Positions 36,532-50,048 of a stretch of 64,000 bases of DNA are shown here, in pieces. The notes under the pieces are model-generated. The model had not been told where the DNA came from. It worked only from the letters and a program-made list of their open reading frames with translations, and made no database searches. This stretch comes from Stenocarpella maydis (lineage: Eukaryota > Ascomycota > Sordariomycetes > Diaporthales > Diaporthaceae): assembly GCA_002270565.1 (NCBI GenBank), contig NQMI01000002.1, positions 372,001 through 436,000 on the forward strand. Direction: 5' to 3'. The stretch's first letter is position 1, and each line of letters starts with the position of its first letter. Position numbers and translations under genes: made by a program.

Positions 36532-37342
36532 CGCACCCAGAGGCCCTGGATACCGCATTAGATCTCGTGCAGCAGGACCAGGGTTTAGCTGCATGGCTGG
36601 TCACGGCTTTTCGATTTTGATGTCAGTCCCGATCCGGACTGATATGCCGTCATGAATGAATGACATGACTGAGCGGGCCGCTGCGAATTAAACAAGAAAA
36701 ACGACGACCAGAGAAGCCGTGGTGATGATGAAGATGAAGATGACAGCTGGAAGTAAGAGACAAGGGACAGCAAAGCCGGGGCGACCATCTCAGCCTCGAC
36801 CACCCGAACTCAAGCACACGCGTACGCACACACACACACTGGGCACTGTCTTTTTTATCTCCGTCCGCAAAGCAAGGAAAAGGCTGGACCGAGCGTCCTG
36901 GCTCGTGTCTTGTCTCTTCTAGTCGCCTCGCCTCATCTCGTCACCTCATCTCGTCTCGTTACCTTCCTTCTGGATCTGGGGAAATTGCCCAAACTGGACC
37001 TAGGCGTTCTCGCGAATGAAGAAGATCCCGGCTCATCCTTTTTTTTTTTTGCCCCTGCTCGACGATATCAGTGCAACCCTGGAGGTTCACAGCTCAAGGA
37101 CAATCACTCAGTCACAGTCACTTTGCGATCCTTGCACTGAACAATCATCGCACACCCACACCAGCCCACATCTCATTTCACGCCACCCGTGGGCATTTGT
37201 CACCTCACCCTGCCCTAACGACTCACAATCAACCCATCAAACACTGAGCGGCCTCCCAACCAGCCAGCTTACAGACCGAGTCACTCAGAGAGGCGGCTTC
37301 TCGCCATCGTCTACCCGTCTATCTAGATAGGTGCTGGGCACG

Positions 37343-37373
37343 GTACTTAGTATCTTAAGCACTTACTAAGTAC
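37343..37373. repeat. 10-bp-arm inverted repeat
   Basis: Arms GTACTTAGTA (37343-37352) and TACTAAGTAC (37364-37373) around an 11-base spacer that itself contains the palindrome CTTAAG. It is related in sequence to the TAGGTAC-type elements. Confidence 0.8.
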
Positions 37374-38291
37374 TCATAAGTCTCAGGCAGGGTACATGCC
37401 GTACTGCCCCTGTGCTGCCTACAACAGGGTGATTGCCCACGCCTTGCTACTTTGCTACTGGTTTGCCTCTTCCAGTCATATGTGCCCTGGTACCCGGCAT
37501 CCGGCCACCCGACCAGCTCAGCCTCGTCTACTTTCTCTTCCTTGCACCTTCACCGATCTTCAGCTCCAAAGACAACCTAGATCACGCCTAGTATATCTCG
37601 AACGCAGGCCACAGACAGACGGACCAAGGAACCACAGGACACGGCTCGGCAGAAGCACGGCACGAAATATACATGCCAGGAACAGGCCAGGCCAGAGAGA
37701 AAGACAGCCCAACACACATCCTCCCTCCCCTGACAGGGACGGAACACTGCGCCAGCAGGACCTAAGAAAGCTTTTTCCACGACCCGGCCCCAGCGAGGCA
37801 CACCAGGAGCAGCAGCAGGGGTCTAATCGCACTTCTGTGTAACCAAATCTCGGCTCATGCTTCTACATTTGCCCAGTTCGGTGCTGTGGCTCTCCTAGGT
37901 CCTCCCACCAGTCCTCCCACGGCACCCTGATCAGACGCGCGCTTGCTCGCTTGCTCGCCTGGTCGCGCCTACCTGTCCCACTGCCCAAGGGGCCGCACAC
38001 TCTCTCTAGTCGGCTTCGTTTCTCAAGCCCCTCGCCAATCACTCCTTCTTATTCGGCCGTCTTGGTTTGGGGGCATTACGGCGATTACATGTCGTGCCGG
38101 GCCTTTCCTCTCTTTCTCTCCATCTCTCTCTCTTTCTGAGCCCCACTGCGCTCGCCCGGCCAACATCTTTCGCCCTCTTTTGAGAGCTGCCTTGCACTTC
38201 TGCCTGTGATATCCACACCCTACCCCCAACACCGGCTCTCCTTGCGCCTGAAATGTCACCCGCTCGCTCTGGCTACACATAGGGTTTTTGC

Positions 38292-39393
38292 ATGATGGAT
38301 GCTTTCACTGAGGAAGAGAAGGTACACCCTCGCCCGTCCAGGCCCTCTATCATGCGGCCGAATCTGATCATATCTTGCAGCGCTTCGTGCTCGCCGAATA
38401 CATCAAGGCCAGCAAGGTTGAGACTGGCCAGCTTGTCGAGTTCATCAGTAAGTTCCTTGCTTCCTGCTCTGCTCCAACCGTCGGTTCCGTGATATACGGC
38501 AATGCTAATGGTGCTTGTCTCTAGAGACGTACAATCTGCAGGCCGACTGGTTTGCAATGCAGCTGCCTGGAGGTGAGCAGGCCAAGTCCCGTGTGCTAGC
38601 CGACGATTCTTGCTCCTAACTTTCTCTGCCCACAGGTCGAAACATGCACCAGTGCATGCGTGCAGCATCGCAATTGCTGGACAGGGAGCTGCAAGTCCCC
38701 AGCCTTCCAAACTTGAAGAGAAAGTCTGTGAGCGACTTCAGTGAACACGTGCCAAAACGAGTAGCTTCGTTGACGCCCATACAATATCAACCGCGACCGC
38801 CTCCCCTGCCTCAGGCTCAGCCACAGCCGCAGCCGCAGCCGTCGCAGCTTCACCAGCCCGTCGCAACATCGCGCGCGATTCAGCCACGGCCTTCCTCGGA
38901 TTCAAAACAGCCGACCGCTGAAGGATATGGTGTCTTTCAATCTAGATCTCCCTCTAACGGTTATGGTGTTTTCCAATCGAACCCCACCGTGCGGAAGCGA
39001 GGGAGACCGTCCAAGGCAGAGAAAGAAGCACAGGCTCGGGCAAATTCCGCTCATTATCCGACCAGCACCCCAGTTCCTATCAGCCCGAAGCCATCAATAT
39101 CGCCGGCTACGAGTACTACGCCTGTAACGAGCCATGCGAGCACGAGGACGGCATATCACACTGCCAGTCGGCCCGCGGACTCGAGATCCACAGGGGGAGG
39201 GACCGCAGGAGCTGCTGGGGAGATTGCACGCAGCCTTCCAAAACATTACACGGCGCAAACGAAATCGGAGAAATCGCCATCGATAGGAAACCTGGTCACG
39301 CCTGACCCAGCGATGGAGCCGCACCGTGGTTCACCAGCATCTTTGGCTGGGCCTACAATTCGTGACGCACCGCCAGTGACGAACTCGGCGTAA
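38292..39393 (+). CDS. uncharacterised AT-hook protein
   Basis: Four-exon gene, 300 aa: exons 38292-38321, 38381-38447, 38525-38572 and 38636-39393; introns 59, 77 and 63 bp with GTAC/GTAA/GTGA donors. The 903-nt CDS closes in frame. The small first three exons give an N-terminal module of about 60 residues (FTEEEKRFVLAEYIKASKV, TGQLVEFIKTYNLQADW, FAMQLPGGRNMHQCMRAAS) that I have seen in other fungal hypothetical proteins and which looks like a helical DNA- or protein-binding unit. Then come a Pro/Gln-rich linker, two copies of GYGVFQS and an AT-hook-like RKRGRPSKAEKEAQAR (about 168-183), suggesting binding to AT-rich minor grooves. The C-terminus is disordered and Ser/Thr/Pro-rich. Two adjacent ATGs (38292, 38295) leave the exact start open by one residue. 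Nuclear location is inferred. No function can be named. Confidence 0.8.
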
Positions 39394-41537
39394 TCCAGGG
39401 AAATCGTGGGCGAAAGCGATGAAACTTTGTGTCTTGCGGGGCGCCATTCGGCCCTTGTTTGCGGGGGAGGCGGTAGTATGTCACCACAAATCCAGCGCGG
39501 AAGACGAGAGAAGGGCCCCAGCCGATTGTTGCTAGATCGGAACTGGGCTGTATGCCTTCAAATCCTAGAAGGCTCCTCAAATCTACGTGCGGAGGTTTCT
39601 ACTCGAGGTCTCACGAAAGACTACTCGCCTTCCCAGGTGAGCTCGCGCTCTGAGTGTCAGGCACATCCTGAGGCGCGGGGCTGACCTCGACTTCTATCGA
39701 CTCGGACGGTACCCTTAGAGTTGCGATGCTGGAAAAGCTTCCATTGTTTTGCGATTGACTACGGCGTCTCCCTGGCACGACTTCATTCTGGTTAAAATAC
39801 ACAAGATAACATGCACTGACGTGCAGCTAACATTCGCATTCTTCGGAGTCATTATTGCAACAGCAAGAGAGGTCAATTGGAGGCTGGCAAACATGTGTTG
39901 CATTTGCACTTGTCATTTCAGGGCCGGGCGGGGATCAACATGGGCGCAGTGGAGTTTCCCTATCGGACAATGGGCTCGGGAGGTATTGAACGGATGGGTG
40001 GTTTCATTCTGGCGCAGGGTACTCTGCGGGTGGTTACTTTGTATTCTCCCTGTGTGTTTGCGGCACAGAACATTCTAAGGAATGGGACGGAGGGGCCTCC
40101 AGACGGCGTTGGTCTTAGTGGTACCCAGCTTGACAGGAGCATGGCTGGGACTACTACGCAAGGCTACTGTTTCGATGGGAACGGACAAGAATGACATAAC
40201 CTCACGGGACTGCTCGACCCACTCCTCTGCACGCGTTTGCCGACCCACCGCCGCGATGGTAGTTTTGCAAGGGATTAAAGTATGCGTTGGGCGAGACAGA
40301 ATTCCGGTCCGAGCCTCCAAGAACGTGGGACCATGGTCCTAATGCTGTTGGCCAGCGCTTGGTATCCATCTCTCAAACCGGACAGCCAAGACGGGTGTAT
40401 AACACCCAGGCGTGTTGGACCCTGAGTGCACAAGACTCTTCTGTGGCCCGCCAGGAAGTGTCGTGATAGGCCCGGAGACTAAAAAAGTGCTGCTTTGCCT
40501 CTTTATGCTCAGAGCCAGCCCGCCAGAGTGAGGCGGTTCGCCAGCCGCCCGCAGCCCGGGGCTAGAGCTGTGTGTGGTTGCATGCAGCGAATGGCGCTCA
40601 AGGACGCTACTAGTGGTGTACCCTTGGTACGTGACAGAATGGCAATCCGAGTCTTTGAGTGCTTATCCGCGTAAAAGTGCTTGCGGTTATCGCTCGGTGG
40701 TGGATCTATATTGTACTTACATATGTGGGAGATCGCTGGGAAGCTGCGTGCTTGTGGGTGCATGCTCAGGCAAAACTGTATTTTCCCGCACAGCGCCTGA
40801 TTCTCCACCGACTTCACCCACTTCAAGTTCTTTGCAGTTCCACAATGTCCTCGACATACCGTATCACCTGTGAGGTGGATGATCCATTGGGCATGCATCC
40901 AACCCCTGGGGAAGAATTCCTGCACGGCTTCTGGTGTGACCTGCTTTGCTTATAGGAGTTCCTGTCAGGTAATGCTGATTTGCCTACTCTGGTTAGTTTC
41001 AAGATACCATCATCCTTGGATGGTATCTTCAACGTCTTTGAGGAGGCAAGGGAGGTAGGCTCTTTCTCACCTCGTCCTCGGAGCACTTGACCCTTTGGCG
41101 AAGCCTCGTGATCCCTGCAGCATCGCATCGACGGCTCGGCCCAGCGGCGACCGACCCCATCTGACAACTGACCTCCCGCTCACTCCAATCTGACTCGCTT
41201 ACTCGCTCTCTCTCCATTTCTCCCAGGAGCCCCAGAGTGGCCCAACCCCAAAGAGAATGCCAGGGCCCCAAAAGCCGAGCTGGCTTGGCTCTTGATTGCT
41301 GGGAATACAACGGCCTCGGTAACTCCTCCGAGAGGCGATGTAACTGAGGAACCACCTCGCGCATCATCACGGCGGTTGAATGCGCACCATATGGCCATGG
41401 GGGCATATGACTATATAGCATATACGATGGCGAGGCGTCTCCTCCAATGTGGCCGACGGTCCACTGCACCTGCTGTCTAGGTGCATCCACCTGTCGGTGA
41501 CGCCTGTAATCCCTCTGATCGTGGCGTGCGGTGCAAG
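39394..41537. other. intergenic, no supported gene
   Basis: 2.1 kb between two genes of the same direction. It includes the AT-hook gene's 3' UTR and the promoter of the GH35 gene. Short open frames such as 39877-40194 (plus) and 40075-40320 (minus) overlap each other and have no domain. Confidence 0.5.
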
Positions 41538-44500
41538 ATGAGGCCGCTTCTTCTCTTCATCACCTTTTTGGGCTTGGTGTCTAGCGCCATTTCCACCGAT
41601 AATGGCCTCACTGACCTCGTTTCTTGGGACTCGTACAGCCTGTCAGTCAACGGCACCAGGGTCTTCATCAACTCGGCAGAGTTCCACTACCAGCGGCTGC
41701 CCGTCCCCGAGCTCTGGCTGGACATCTTCCACCGCCTGAAGGCGAATGGGTTCAATACCGTCAGCTTCTACTTCTTCTGGTCTTACCACTCGGCTTCGGA
41801 GGGGGTTTTCGACTTCGAGAGCCCAGGCAAGAACATCCAGCAGCTGTTCGACTATGCGAAGGAAGCGGGTCTCTGGGTTGTTGCCCGTCCCGGGTGAGTA
41901 CGAGACCATGCTGCTTTCTGCCGAGCTACAACTTGGGCGATCCCAACGACTTCCGCTCTGGACCTGTCACATTGAATTAACGTGCAATAGTCCTTATGCG
42001 AATGCAGAGACCAACGGGGGCGGCCTGGCCCTGTGGGGATCTGATGGGAGCTTGGGCAACCTTAGGACGAGCGACGAGACTTATCATCAGGCCTGGGCCC
42101 CTTGGGTGGGAAAGATCGGGTCGATCATCGCGGCTAATCAGATCACCAACGGCGGCCCGGTGATCCTCAGCCAGGTTGAAAACGAACTGACCGAGTCTGT
42201 CCACTCGGCGGACAACACCCTGGTAAAATATATGGAGCAGCTTAAGAAGGCCTTCCGCGACGCCGGGATTGTCGTTCCTTTCACTCATAACGAGAAGGGC
42301 ATGAGAGGACAGTCGTGGAGCACAGACTATCAAGACGTTGGAGGCTCTGTGAATATCTATGGTTTGGACTCCTACCCGGGTGGCCAGTCCTGCACGAATC
42401 CGTCCACCGGATTCAAGGTGGTACGGACATACTATCAATGTAAGCTGAAAAAGAGCTGCGTACTGCTTTGTCACCGCGGGAACTCGGCGCTGAACGTGCC
42501 CACAGGGTTCCAGAACTACAGCTATACTCAACCCGAGTATATGCCAGAATTCCAAGGAGGGTGGTTTAGTGCTTGGGGAAGTGACTCGTTCTACGATGCT
42601 TGCGCGTCCGAGCATAATCCAGCCTTCCCAGATGTCTAGTACGTCGGAAGCCACCTTCGTAAAAGATCAACTTGACCACATCATAGAAGCTAATCACCGC
42701 CTACAGCTACAAGAACAACATCGCCCAGAGAGTCACGTTGCAGAACATATACATGACTTACGGCGGTACCAACTGGGGCCACTCAGCTGCGCCGGTGGTA
42801 TATACCAGCTACGACTATAGGTTAGCACTTTTCTTCTTGCATGAAGATACCGGGCATTAACCAATATCATGTAGTGCTCCTATCCGTGAGACTCGCGAAC
42901 AGTGGGACAAGCTATTCCAGACGAAGTTGGTGAACCTCTTCTCGACCTCTTCTCCAGATCTCCTCAAAACGGAGATGGTGGGTAATGGCACTGGGTATCA
43001 AGTAGGTAATATGGAGTGCAAAGACCCGACCCTAGACTGACCCGAAGCAGGTATCATCGGGCGATATCTTCACCTGGGTTCTTCGGAACCCTGACTCCAG
43101 TGCCACATTTGTCGTCACCCAGCAGAGCAGCACACAATCCTTTGCGAATGTGACATTCTCTGCCACGTTGAATACGAGCGCCGGAGCAGTCACTATACCA
43201 GACGTCTCGTTACTTGGCAGGCAGAGCCGCATCCTTGTCACAGACTATACATTTGGTGATCATACCTTGCTATATTCCTCGGCTGACGTTGCGACCTGGG
43301 CCACATTCGACGGCGTTGATGCGATAGTATTCTACCTCAAGGAGGGGCAGGCTGGCCAATTTGCCTTCAAGCGCGAGACAGGCCTCACATACGACGTGTA
43401 CGGCAACTCTGCCTTCAAATCTTCCAACAGCACGACAGCGGGTCAGGCCTTCACATATGTTCAAGGCCCAGGGCCAACATTTGTTAAATTCTCAAACGGC
43501 GTGCTGGTATACCTCCTTGACCAACCGACAGCGTGGACGTTCTGGGCACCCTCAACTGTTGATGAGGTATACCGCTCTCCCGGCGACAAGGCCTTCATAC
43601 TGGGACCATATCTCGTCAGAAGGGCATCGATCAGCGACGGTGCACTTCAAGTATCGGGAGACAATGATGTGGCTACTACACTCGAGGCATTTGTTGGCGC
43701 AACACCCATCACCAGCATCATCTGGAACGGCCAAGAAGTCAGGGCAAGCAAGACAGCCTATGGCACTTACACTGCCGATATTCCTGGGACCGAAGATCGC
43801 TCATTCTCGCTGCCTTCCCTGGACTCCTGGACATCGGCGGACTCCCTTCCTGAAGCGCAGTCCGGCTTTGATGATTCCGCCTGGGTCATCTGCAACAAGA
43901 CCTCGAGCCTGTCCCCAATCAAGCCTTATACTCTCCCCGTTCTTTTCTCTTCTGATTACGGGTACTATACCGGCGCGAAGATCTACCGTGGCTACTTCTC
44001 CGGGTCAAACTTCACATCCGTCAACATCAGTGCGAGCGGTGGCTTAGCTTTCGGCTGGAATGCCTGGCTGAACGGCGTCCTTATCGGCGGGGACCCGGGT
44101 AATGCATCGCTACCGACCACGACTCAGGTCCTCGACCTACCGCTGCCAGCACTCCAGAAGAACAACGGGACAAACATCTTGGCTGTCGTCGTGGACTACC
44201 ACGGACATGACCAGACTTCGACGGCCAAGGGTGTAGAGAACCCCCGGGGTATCCTCGGCGCCCAGCTGCTTCCCGGCACGACGACGATAGAGACGGGTTT
44301 CACACTCTGGAAGATTCAGGGCAACGCCGGTGGCAGTGCCAACATTGATGCTATCCGCGGCCCGATGAATGAGGGCGGTCTCTACGGCGAACGACTAGGC
44401 TGGCATCTGCCGGGCTTCTCGCCCGAGTCTTCATACTCGCCGTCCCTCGGCGCCTGGGACGACTCGACCCCACTCGACGGGTTGAGCAGCTCGGGCATCC

Positions 44501-44859
44501 GCTTCTACGTCTCCAACTTCACCCTGGACATCGAAGACGACCTGGATGCGCCCCTCGGGCTCTCGTTCTCCTCGCCAGCCGGTACTGTTGCCAGGGTCAT
44601 GTTCTGGATCAACGGGTATCAGTACGGCAAATACGAGCCCCACATCGGGCCGCAGACTGTGTTCCCCGTGCCTCCCGGGATCATCAACAACCAGGGCTCC
44701 AACACCATCGCGGTCAGCATCTGGGCGCAGACGGACGAGGGTGCGCGCCTGGACGGGATCAAGCTCGTCAGCTACGGGGTATACCAGAGTGATTTTGGGT
44801 TCTCAAGAGACTGGAGTGCGCTGCAGCCTGGATGGTCGGACAGGAGTGAGTACATATGA
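41538..44859 (+). CDS. secreted GH35 beta-galactosidase
   Basis: Six-exon gene, 995 aa: exons 41538-41893, 41991-42439, 42506-42638, 42707-42820, 42875-43001 and 43051-44859; introns 97, 66, 68, 54 and 49 bp. Each junction restores conserved residues (RPGPYANAE, YYQWFQNY, FPDVYYKNN, YDYSAPIRE, GYQVSSGD). Extracellular enzyme that releases terminal beta-galactose from plant pectin or xyloglucan side chains and lactose. Visible: signal peptide [21 protein letters not shown]35 barrel start [35 protein letters not shown]; acid/base motif ILSQVENEL (Glu184); nucleophile segment [12 protein letters not shown] (Glu283 likely); TYGGTNWGH; then the beta-sandwich and jelly-roll domains to the end. Length fits fungal family members of about 1000 aa. 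The enzymatic class is firm, the natural substrate is not. Confidence 0.95.
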
Positions 44860-47800
44860 GGGTGAACCTTGGAAGCAACAAGACTGTATATAACCGAAAT
44901 CATACCGAGACCATATCGGATACACCTGCCGGAACCCGTGCGAGGACGTACGAAATTCTCCCGTAGTGGCCCATCCCACGGAATGTCACCCTACAAGAGA
45001 TCATCCCGCGGGCTACAGTGAGTAGGCCACCCACGGTGGGATCCTGTAGCAGGTAGGTTATCCCATGCAGGTGATACGGAGGTGCCAGAGGTCCTGCCGG
45101 AGGAGACTCTAGCCAGGTGTTGCCTACACCAGATTTGCAGTATGTCACACTTTATCGATTAATGACGTTGAGCTTTGCTATCACCTGCAGAGGATTGCCG
45201 ATGCCTGAGATCCCTGCGAGGCATGGAGAGCCAGGGAACGACCCACACACCAGCAACCCAATGCAGTTCTCTGCGTGTGAAGACTGGGTATTGGGTTTGG
45301 GGAGGTCGACTGCGTCCGAGTATACTTCATCGAATTCTAGTGTAGGCTGCCAAATGGTGTGTGTGGATGCGCCAGTCCTGTCATGATTGGAACGGATGGC
45401 GGGCGAGACTGAGCCTTTTTTTTTTCTTTCTCTTTCTTTCCCACGGTACGTGCATTTGTCAGATAATTTCTGCATGCGTCTGCATGCGTCTGCATATGCA
45501 GTACACATGCACCACATTTGCAGCACGCCCGCATCATTAATGAGCCTTTTCCACTAAAAGCATGTAAGTGGGACGAAAACCTCTCTGGAGGTTCGAGACT
45601 AGCAGTAGAAAGAAAAAAAAGAAAAAAAATTTTTCCTGCACAATTGCAGCGAGAGGAGAAAAAAAAAGTCAAAGGTTCTTGCAGCCAGCAAGCCCCACCA
45701 GCAAATGACAAAACCTGGACACTAGTTCGTCCGTGTGCTTGTAGAGTATAATCCCACGCAAGCACAGTACCGACGGCTGCTTACTACACATAACTAGGTA
45801 TTTGCTGCAAGCAAAATAAATAAATGAATATATACCGCATTTAATTCCCGCAACCCGGTGACTCGGTTGCGAACCTGTGTTTGGTCTTGGCATATGTAGG
45901 CAGTTGAGATGACAACTGGCCATGTTTCTGATCGTCGACGGCTTTGTTGAGTCAGCCACGGCTTTCTCTCCCCATTACGTACTGTGTATGCAGTATGTGC
46001 CATGGCTGGAATGCTGCGGTGCTACCGACCGCGCAGCAAAGATGAGCACGCAAGCAGGATGCAGGTTGTGCAGGACTTGGTATGTCTGCCACGGAATACG
46101 TGCATATACCCTGCACCCAACACTACCGCGCCGTACCTGCAGCTCTTCCCTCTCCAGTTCTCGGCCCTGTCATGCAGGTACGAGCACGAGAGGGTAGCCT
46201 CTGACTCGGCGAGACTGGGGGGGGGTGATCTGGCTGGATCATCTATCAAGGTTCAGGCTCACCCGCCCTGTCAGCCCAAGACTGTCACCATGACATTGAA
46301 CCAGCATCCGACACAGCATTCCCGAGCAGTCACGGCTCTTCGTATTCCAGCGCGAGCACTGCGTGGTTATCACAGGCAAACTGGGTGGTATGGAGACCTG
46401 CAGAGTCTTATCCTCGGCTGCCGTGCTGGCGAAACTGGGGCCCCGAGGAAGCCGTTGCGTCCCGCCCGCCCGCCTAGCTCAGAGTCAAAGTCCAGCCTAA
46501 TCATGGTGGCCGGACACGGCACCAGGTTGGCGGTGCTCGTCTTCACTGAGGGCCAGTATCAGGGGCCGGCGAGCCCTCACAAGCGTCCGCAGGGTATGGA
46601 AATGACATATATTAGCACTGACATAAGCAAAACTTATATAGCACGCTAATAAACCGGCACACTTGTCAGTCAGTTGCTCTCTTGGTGACCCCCTCCCCGG
46701 CCCTCCCTTTTGGGCCTAGAACGTGGAAACCTTCTTGCCCCCCATCGCTCAGGGACAAGGGCTTCACTTGCACACACAGCAACTGCCACCGGGCAGCGAG
46801 CGCGATCCGTCGGACTGACGGCAGTGAGCTCTCGGGGACATGAGCAGCAGATAACCCCGCTGTCGGGCCCCGAACTGCTGAGGTTCATCAAGAGTGGTCA
46901 GTCCCACGGTGTGTCCCCTTTTTCTTAGGCCGAAAAAAAAAACCACCAAGGAATAAAGGAAAAGCAGGGAGAAGAAAGCCACGTTCTGGCCCCACAGGCT
47001 CAACCAGCAAAAGTTTGCACTTGCTGTCACGTTGAGATCCAGGCACCGATAACTTGGACCCACCCACCACCGGCTTTACAGACTCCGTATATTACCATAT
47101 GCGCCCTTCATCTGTGCCACTAGAGGGAGGCAGGACACACAGACACTGCCATTTTGAGGGCGTAATTGTCTTGTCGCCTGTGCGAACCGCGGCAAGGCGG
47201 CATTGAGAGTCCGTAACGAGACGGAGCGCTCAGCCCTTTCTCGTCCAGGCGCCTCGGATGGGGACATCTGGAGGCAGGGCACGGCTACTGAAGCACTCGC
47301 ACAGATAGATGCCTGGCATCTGACAGGTGACAGGTGGAGGCATCCAAATGCGTCTCCCTCCCCTTTATGTAGTTTATAGTCGCGGGCCTGTCAACACGTC
47401 GAGAGACTGAGCGCATGCGACAAATCTCGCGTGCCCAGCCTGCATGCATGAACAGACCAACATGGGGGTCCCAGCCGCATGAGCCCCCAGAGTAAAATGT
47501 CGGGCCTGCACAGACGATGGTACCGCCCCGACGAGGCTGGCGAGCTCCAAGCCCGGACAGGCAGACACAACCAGCCAGCCAGCCAACCCGATTGCGCTGC
47601 CGATCGCGCCCGTCGGATGCCGCAAAGAGTGGCAGAGGCTCTTGATGCCCAGTCGCTCCCGCCAGTGCCATCCAGCCTGGCACGGCTTCGCAGCTTTGGC
47701 CGCCGGGGGACGGATCCGCACCTTCTTGACGCCCCCGGTCGACAAACTTTGAAACGAGGCCAGCCGGGGTTGGAATACAACCCTGGGCATGGATTGGCCT

Positions 47801-47923
47801 CGCAAGACCTTTCCCGCCCACAGAGACCCGGCCCTGCCAAGTGAACAACAGAGCGGCCGTACCTGCATACTAGCTGGGGGCCATTTGCTGAGGCTGGTCA
47901 CGATGCCATAGACTACATACTAC

Positions 47924-47938
47924 CTACACTAGGTGTAG
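47924..47938. repeat. TAGGTGTAG inverted repeat
   Basis: Six-base arms CTACAC and GTGTAG around TAG, in an intergenic stretch with further CTACCTA words just upstream. Confidence 0.6.
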
Positions 47939-48820
47939 TACACGCGGGCAATCTGTCCTTCACCAACGGACCCGATGGAGGTCCGGGACGTGCCCAAGAT
48001 CGTGATAGTGCCCCAAGAGCCGGTTCGCTCCGGCCGCGTCGTTTTCGGTTTGCCGGCCGTGCTCAGGCACAACACATTCATTCACTTGTCCACAGAATCC
48101 GGGGCGAGCAGCTCACATCTTGTTTATAGAAACAACGGCTTCGTCATTAATAACACCGCCTATAAACGCTACTGCCACATGGGTTACCCAGCCACCCCAG
48201 CACACCACAATGTCCGGACTTGCAGAGGGGGGGAAAAGGTTGCCGCAAAGCTAAACCCCAGGGTCACATACCGCGCGGTCAGCAAGAAAAGTCAGTTCAT
48301 TTCGCAACACTGAACCTTGTCAGGAAAGGGAAGCCTACTGAAATCTACTCCCTCGCCCTCGATCGCCGCCATGCGATACGCAGCACCACTGCCTTCTAAC
48401 ATCGCACCGCATGGCGAGGGTCGCACGCGATGGCTTGTCAGGGCGTCTGGCTCCATATCAAGGGCTACCATGCACCAAGCACCGCCAGAGAAGCTCAATG
48501 CCCTCTCCGCCAGGAGGTCTCATCAAATGACTTTGTGTGCACCCCAGAAATCTGCATCATCCAATATGGACGGGGGGGGGGGCGCGGAACCGCCGACTGC
48601 TCCGGAACACCGTCTTAATCTGTCGGCCGTCGGCCGGCGGTCTGTATATGATCGACGCCACAGCGTTGCCTGTGGACGCGGTGAGGCGAGATTGGTCGGG
48701 TGAGGGAGAAGCAAGTCGCTGTCTGACTCTGGTGAGGGTTGAGCAGCGACGGGCCCAATACGGGGGGGATCGCACGTGCTTGGCAACAATCACCACGCGA
48801 CACCCAGGCCCGCCCGCCCA

Positions 48821-48860
48821 GCCTGCCAGCCTGCCAGCCTGCCCGCCTGCCCGCCTGCCC
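48821..48860. repeat. GCCTGCC(A/C) octamer array
   Basis: Five tandem 8-bp units, two ending in A and then three ending in C. Confidence 0.9.
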
Positions 48861-50048
48861 AGCCCTGGAAGGCTCGGCCCCCCCACCGGAGACCCTTGTC
48901 GTTACTGCGCTGACAACAACAGGCCGAGATGGATCCTTGACCCACACGCGACAGAACGCGTTGTTCCCCGGTGCTGCCATGCACCGGGGCCACCCCCGGC
49001 AGTTCAGAGCTCAGCTCTCGCGAGAGAGGCCCATAAACCACGTACCGTCCCCATCGCACCCCCTTCGTCATCTCCTCACAACTCTGTTTTGGCTCCTCTC
49101 CTTCTTGGCTTCCTTGCAAGAGCTGTGCGGTTTTACCATCACCCCTTTCACTCCCGAGCTTCTGGTCTGGTTGTGCAGACGCAAAGACGTGCACTGTCGC
49201 CCCGCCCGTTGACAAGCCCCAGCACACACCCCTCGAGGCGACAACCTTGTCTTCCTACTCTATTCTTACATATCTCTCATCTTTGCCCTGTGCCACTCCT
49301 TGCACACTATTTCATCTCCTTGCTGAGTTCTGATTCTAAACCTCAATCATTCCCTGGTGGCTTCTCCCCACCTGTCCGAGGACACTTTCGACGCGAGTGG
49401 ATCTTCTGTCCGCGGTCTGGAGGCGGTGTTTCCCTCCCCCATTATTAGTTGTCGTCCCAGGTCCACGGTCATGAACTCGACTGGGGCCTGTCCTTTCCCT
49501 CGTCATCTCGTCACATTGATTGCCAGCATCTGCAAACATCGTCAGGCTTTATAACCCCAGTGCCGTCATCGCCAGTCTCGAATACCCACAATACAAGGCC
49601 CACTTCACTGCCTGGCCAGTTTCTAGAATCTGTTAGGCGGTCTCTGACCTGGCTTCTGGCCTCCGGCACCCCGGCTCGCAGTCTCCACCAGGATTTTCAT
49701 TTCCGCCCTTCTGCCTGAACCTTGGGGCGACCCTCAGGGGGGACGATCTTGGGTCTGTCCCGGAACTCGGGGCGCAGCACTTGCTGACTGGACAATAATA
49801 AGAACAAGCTGGGCTCTTGTTCTTGCTGCTCCGCCTGGGTTTGCTTGGTTCTGGCTTCTGCGAGGCCCGATCGACCTTCGTCCACTCGTTTACCTATTTT
49901 GCCGCAGAGATCTACGAGATCGTCCGCCATCCGCGTCCTCTCTCGCTCGCCACCTCGGCCCGTTGCGCGTGTCTCGCAGCCTGGCCACCATCAGACTGTC
50001 CAAGACCCTGGCACGCAACAAAACTCAATTCTTCGTCACTTGTGACGT

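Larger units (their letters stand above)
34002..38291. other. 4.3 kb divergent intergenic, no supported gene
   Basis: Separates Set2 (minus) from the AT-hook protein gene (plus), so it carries both promoters and perhaps long leaders. It contains G and T homopolymers (about 34720-34733, 37039-37050), an AGCATCT heptamer array (36497-36531), a CA tract near 36828-36840, CTCGT-rich degenerate repeats (about 36915-36960) and an inverted repeat at 37343-37373. Small open frames on both strands lack domains. Confidence 0.55.
44860..50048. other. 5.2 kb intergenic, no supported gene
   Basis: Contains A- and T-rich microsatellite stretches (about 45416-45440, 45608-45670), TGCATGCG repeats (about 45471-45490), a TAGGTGTAG inverted repeat (47924-47938), CAGC repeats (about 47570-47590), a GCCTGCC(A/C) octamer array (48821-48860) and G-runs (46217-46223, 48571-48580). 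The right end should be the promoter and leader of the membrane-protein gene. No open frame has a defensible domain. Confidence 0.55.

Noticed and set aside
45580..45600. GGTTCGAGAC word resembling a tRNA B box
   Set aside because: The flanking sequence cannot form acceptor or anticodon stems, and the last bases do not fit the consensus.
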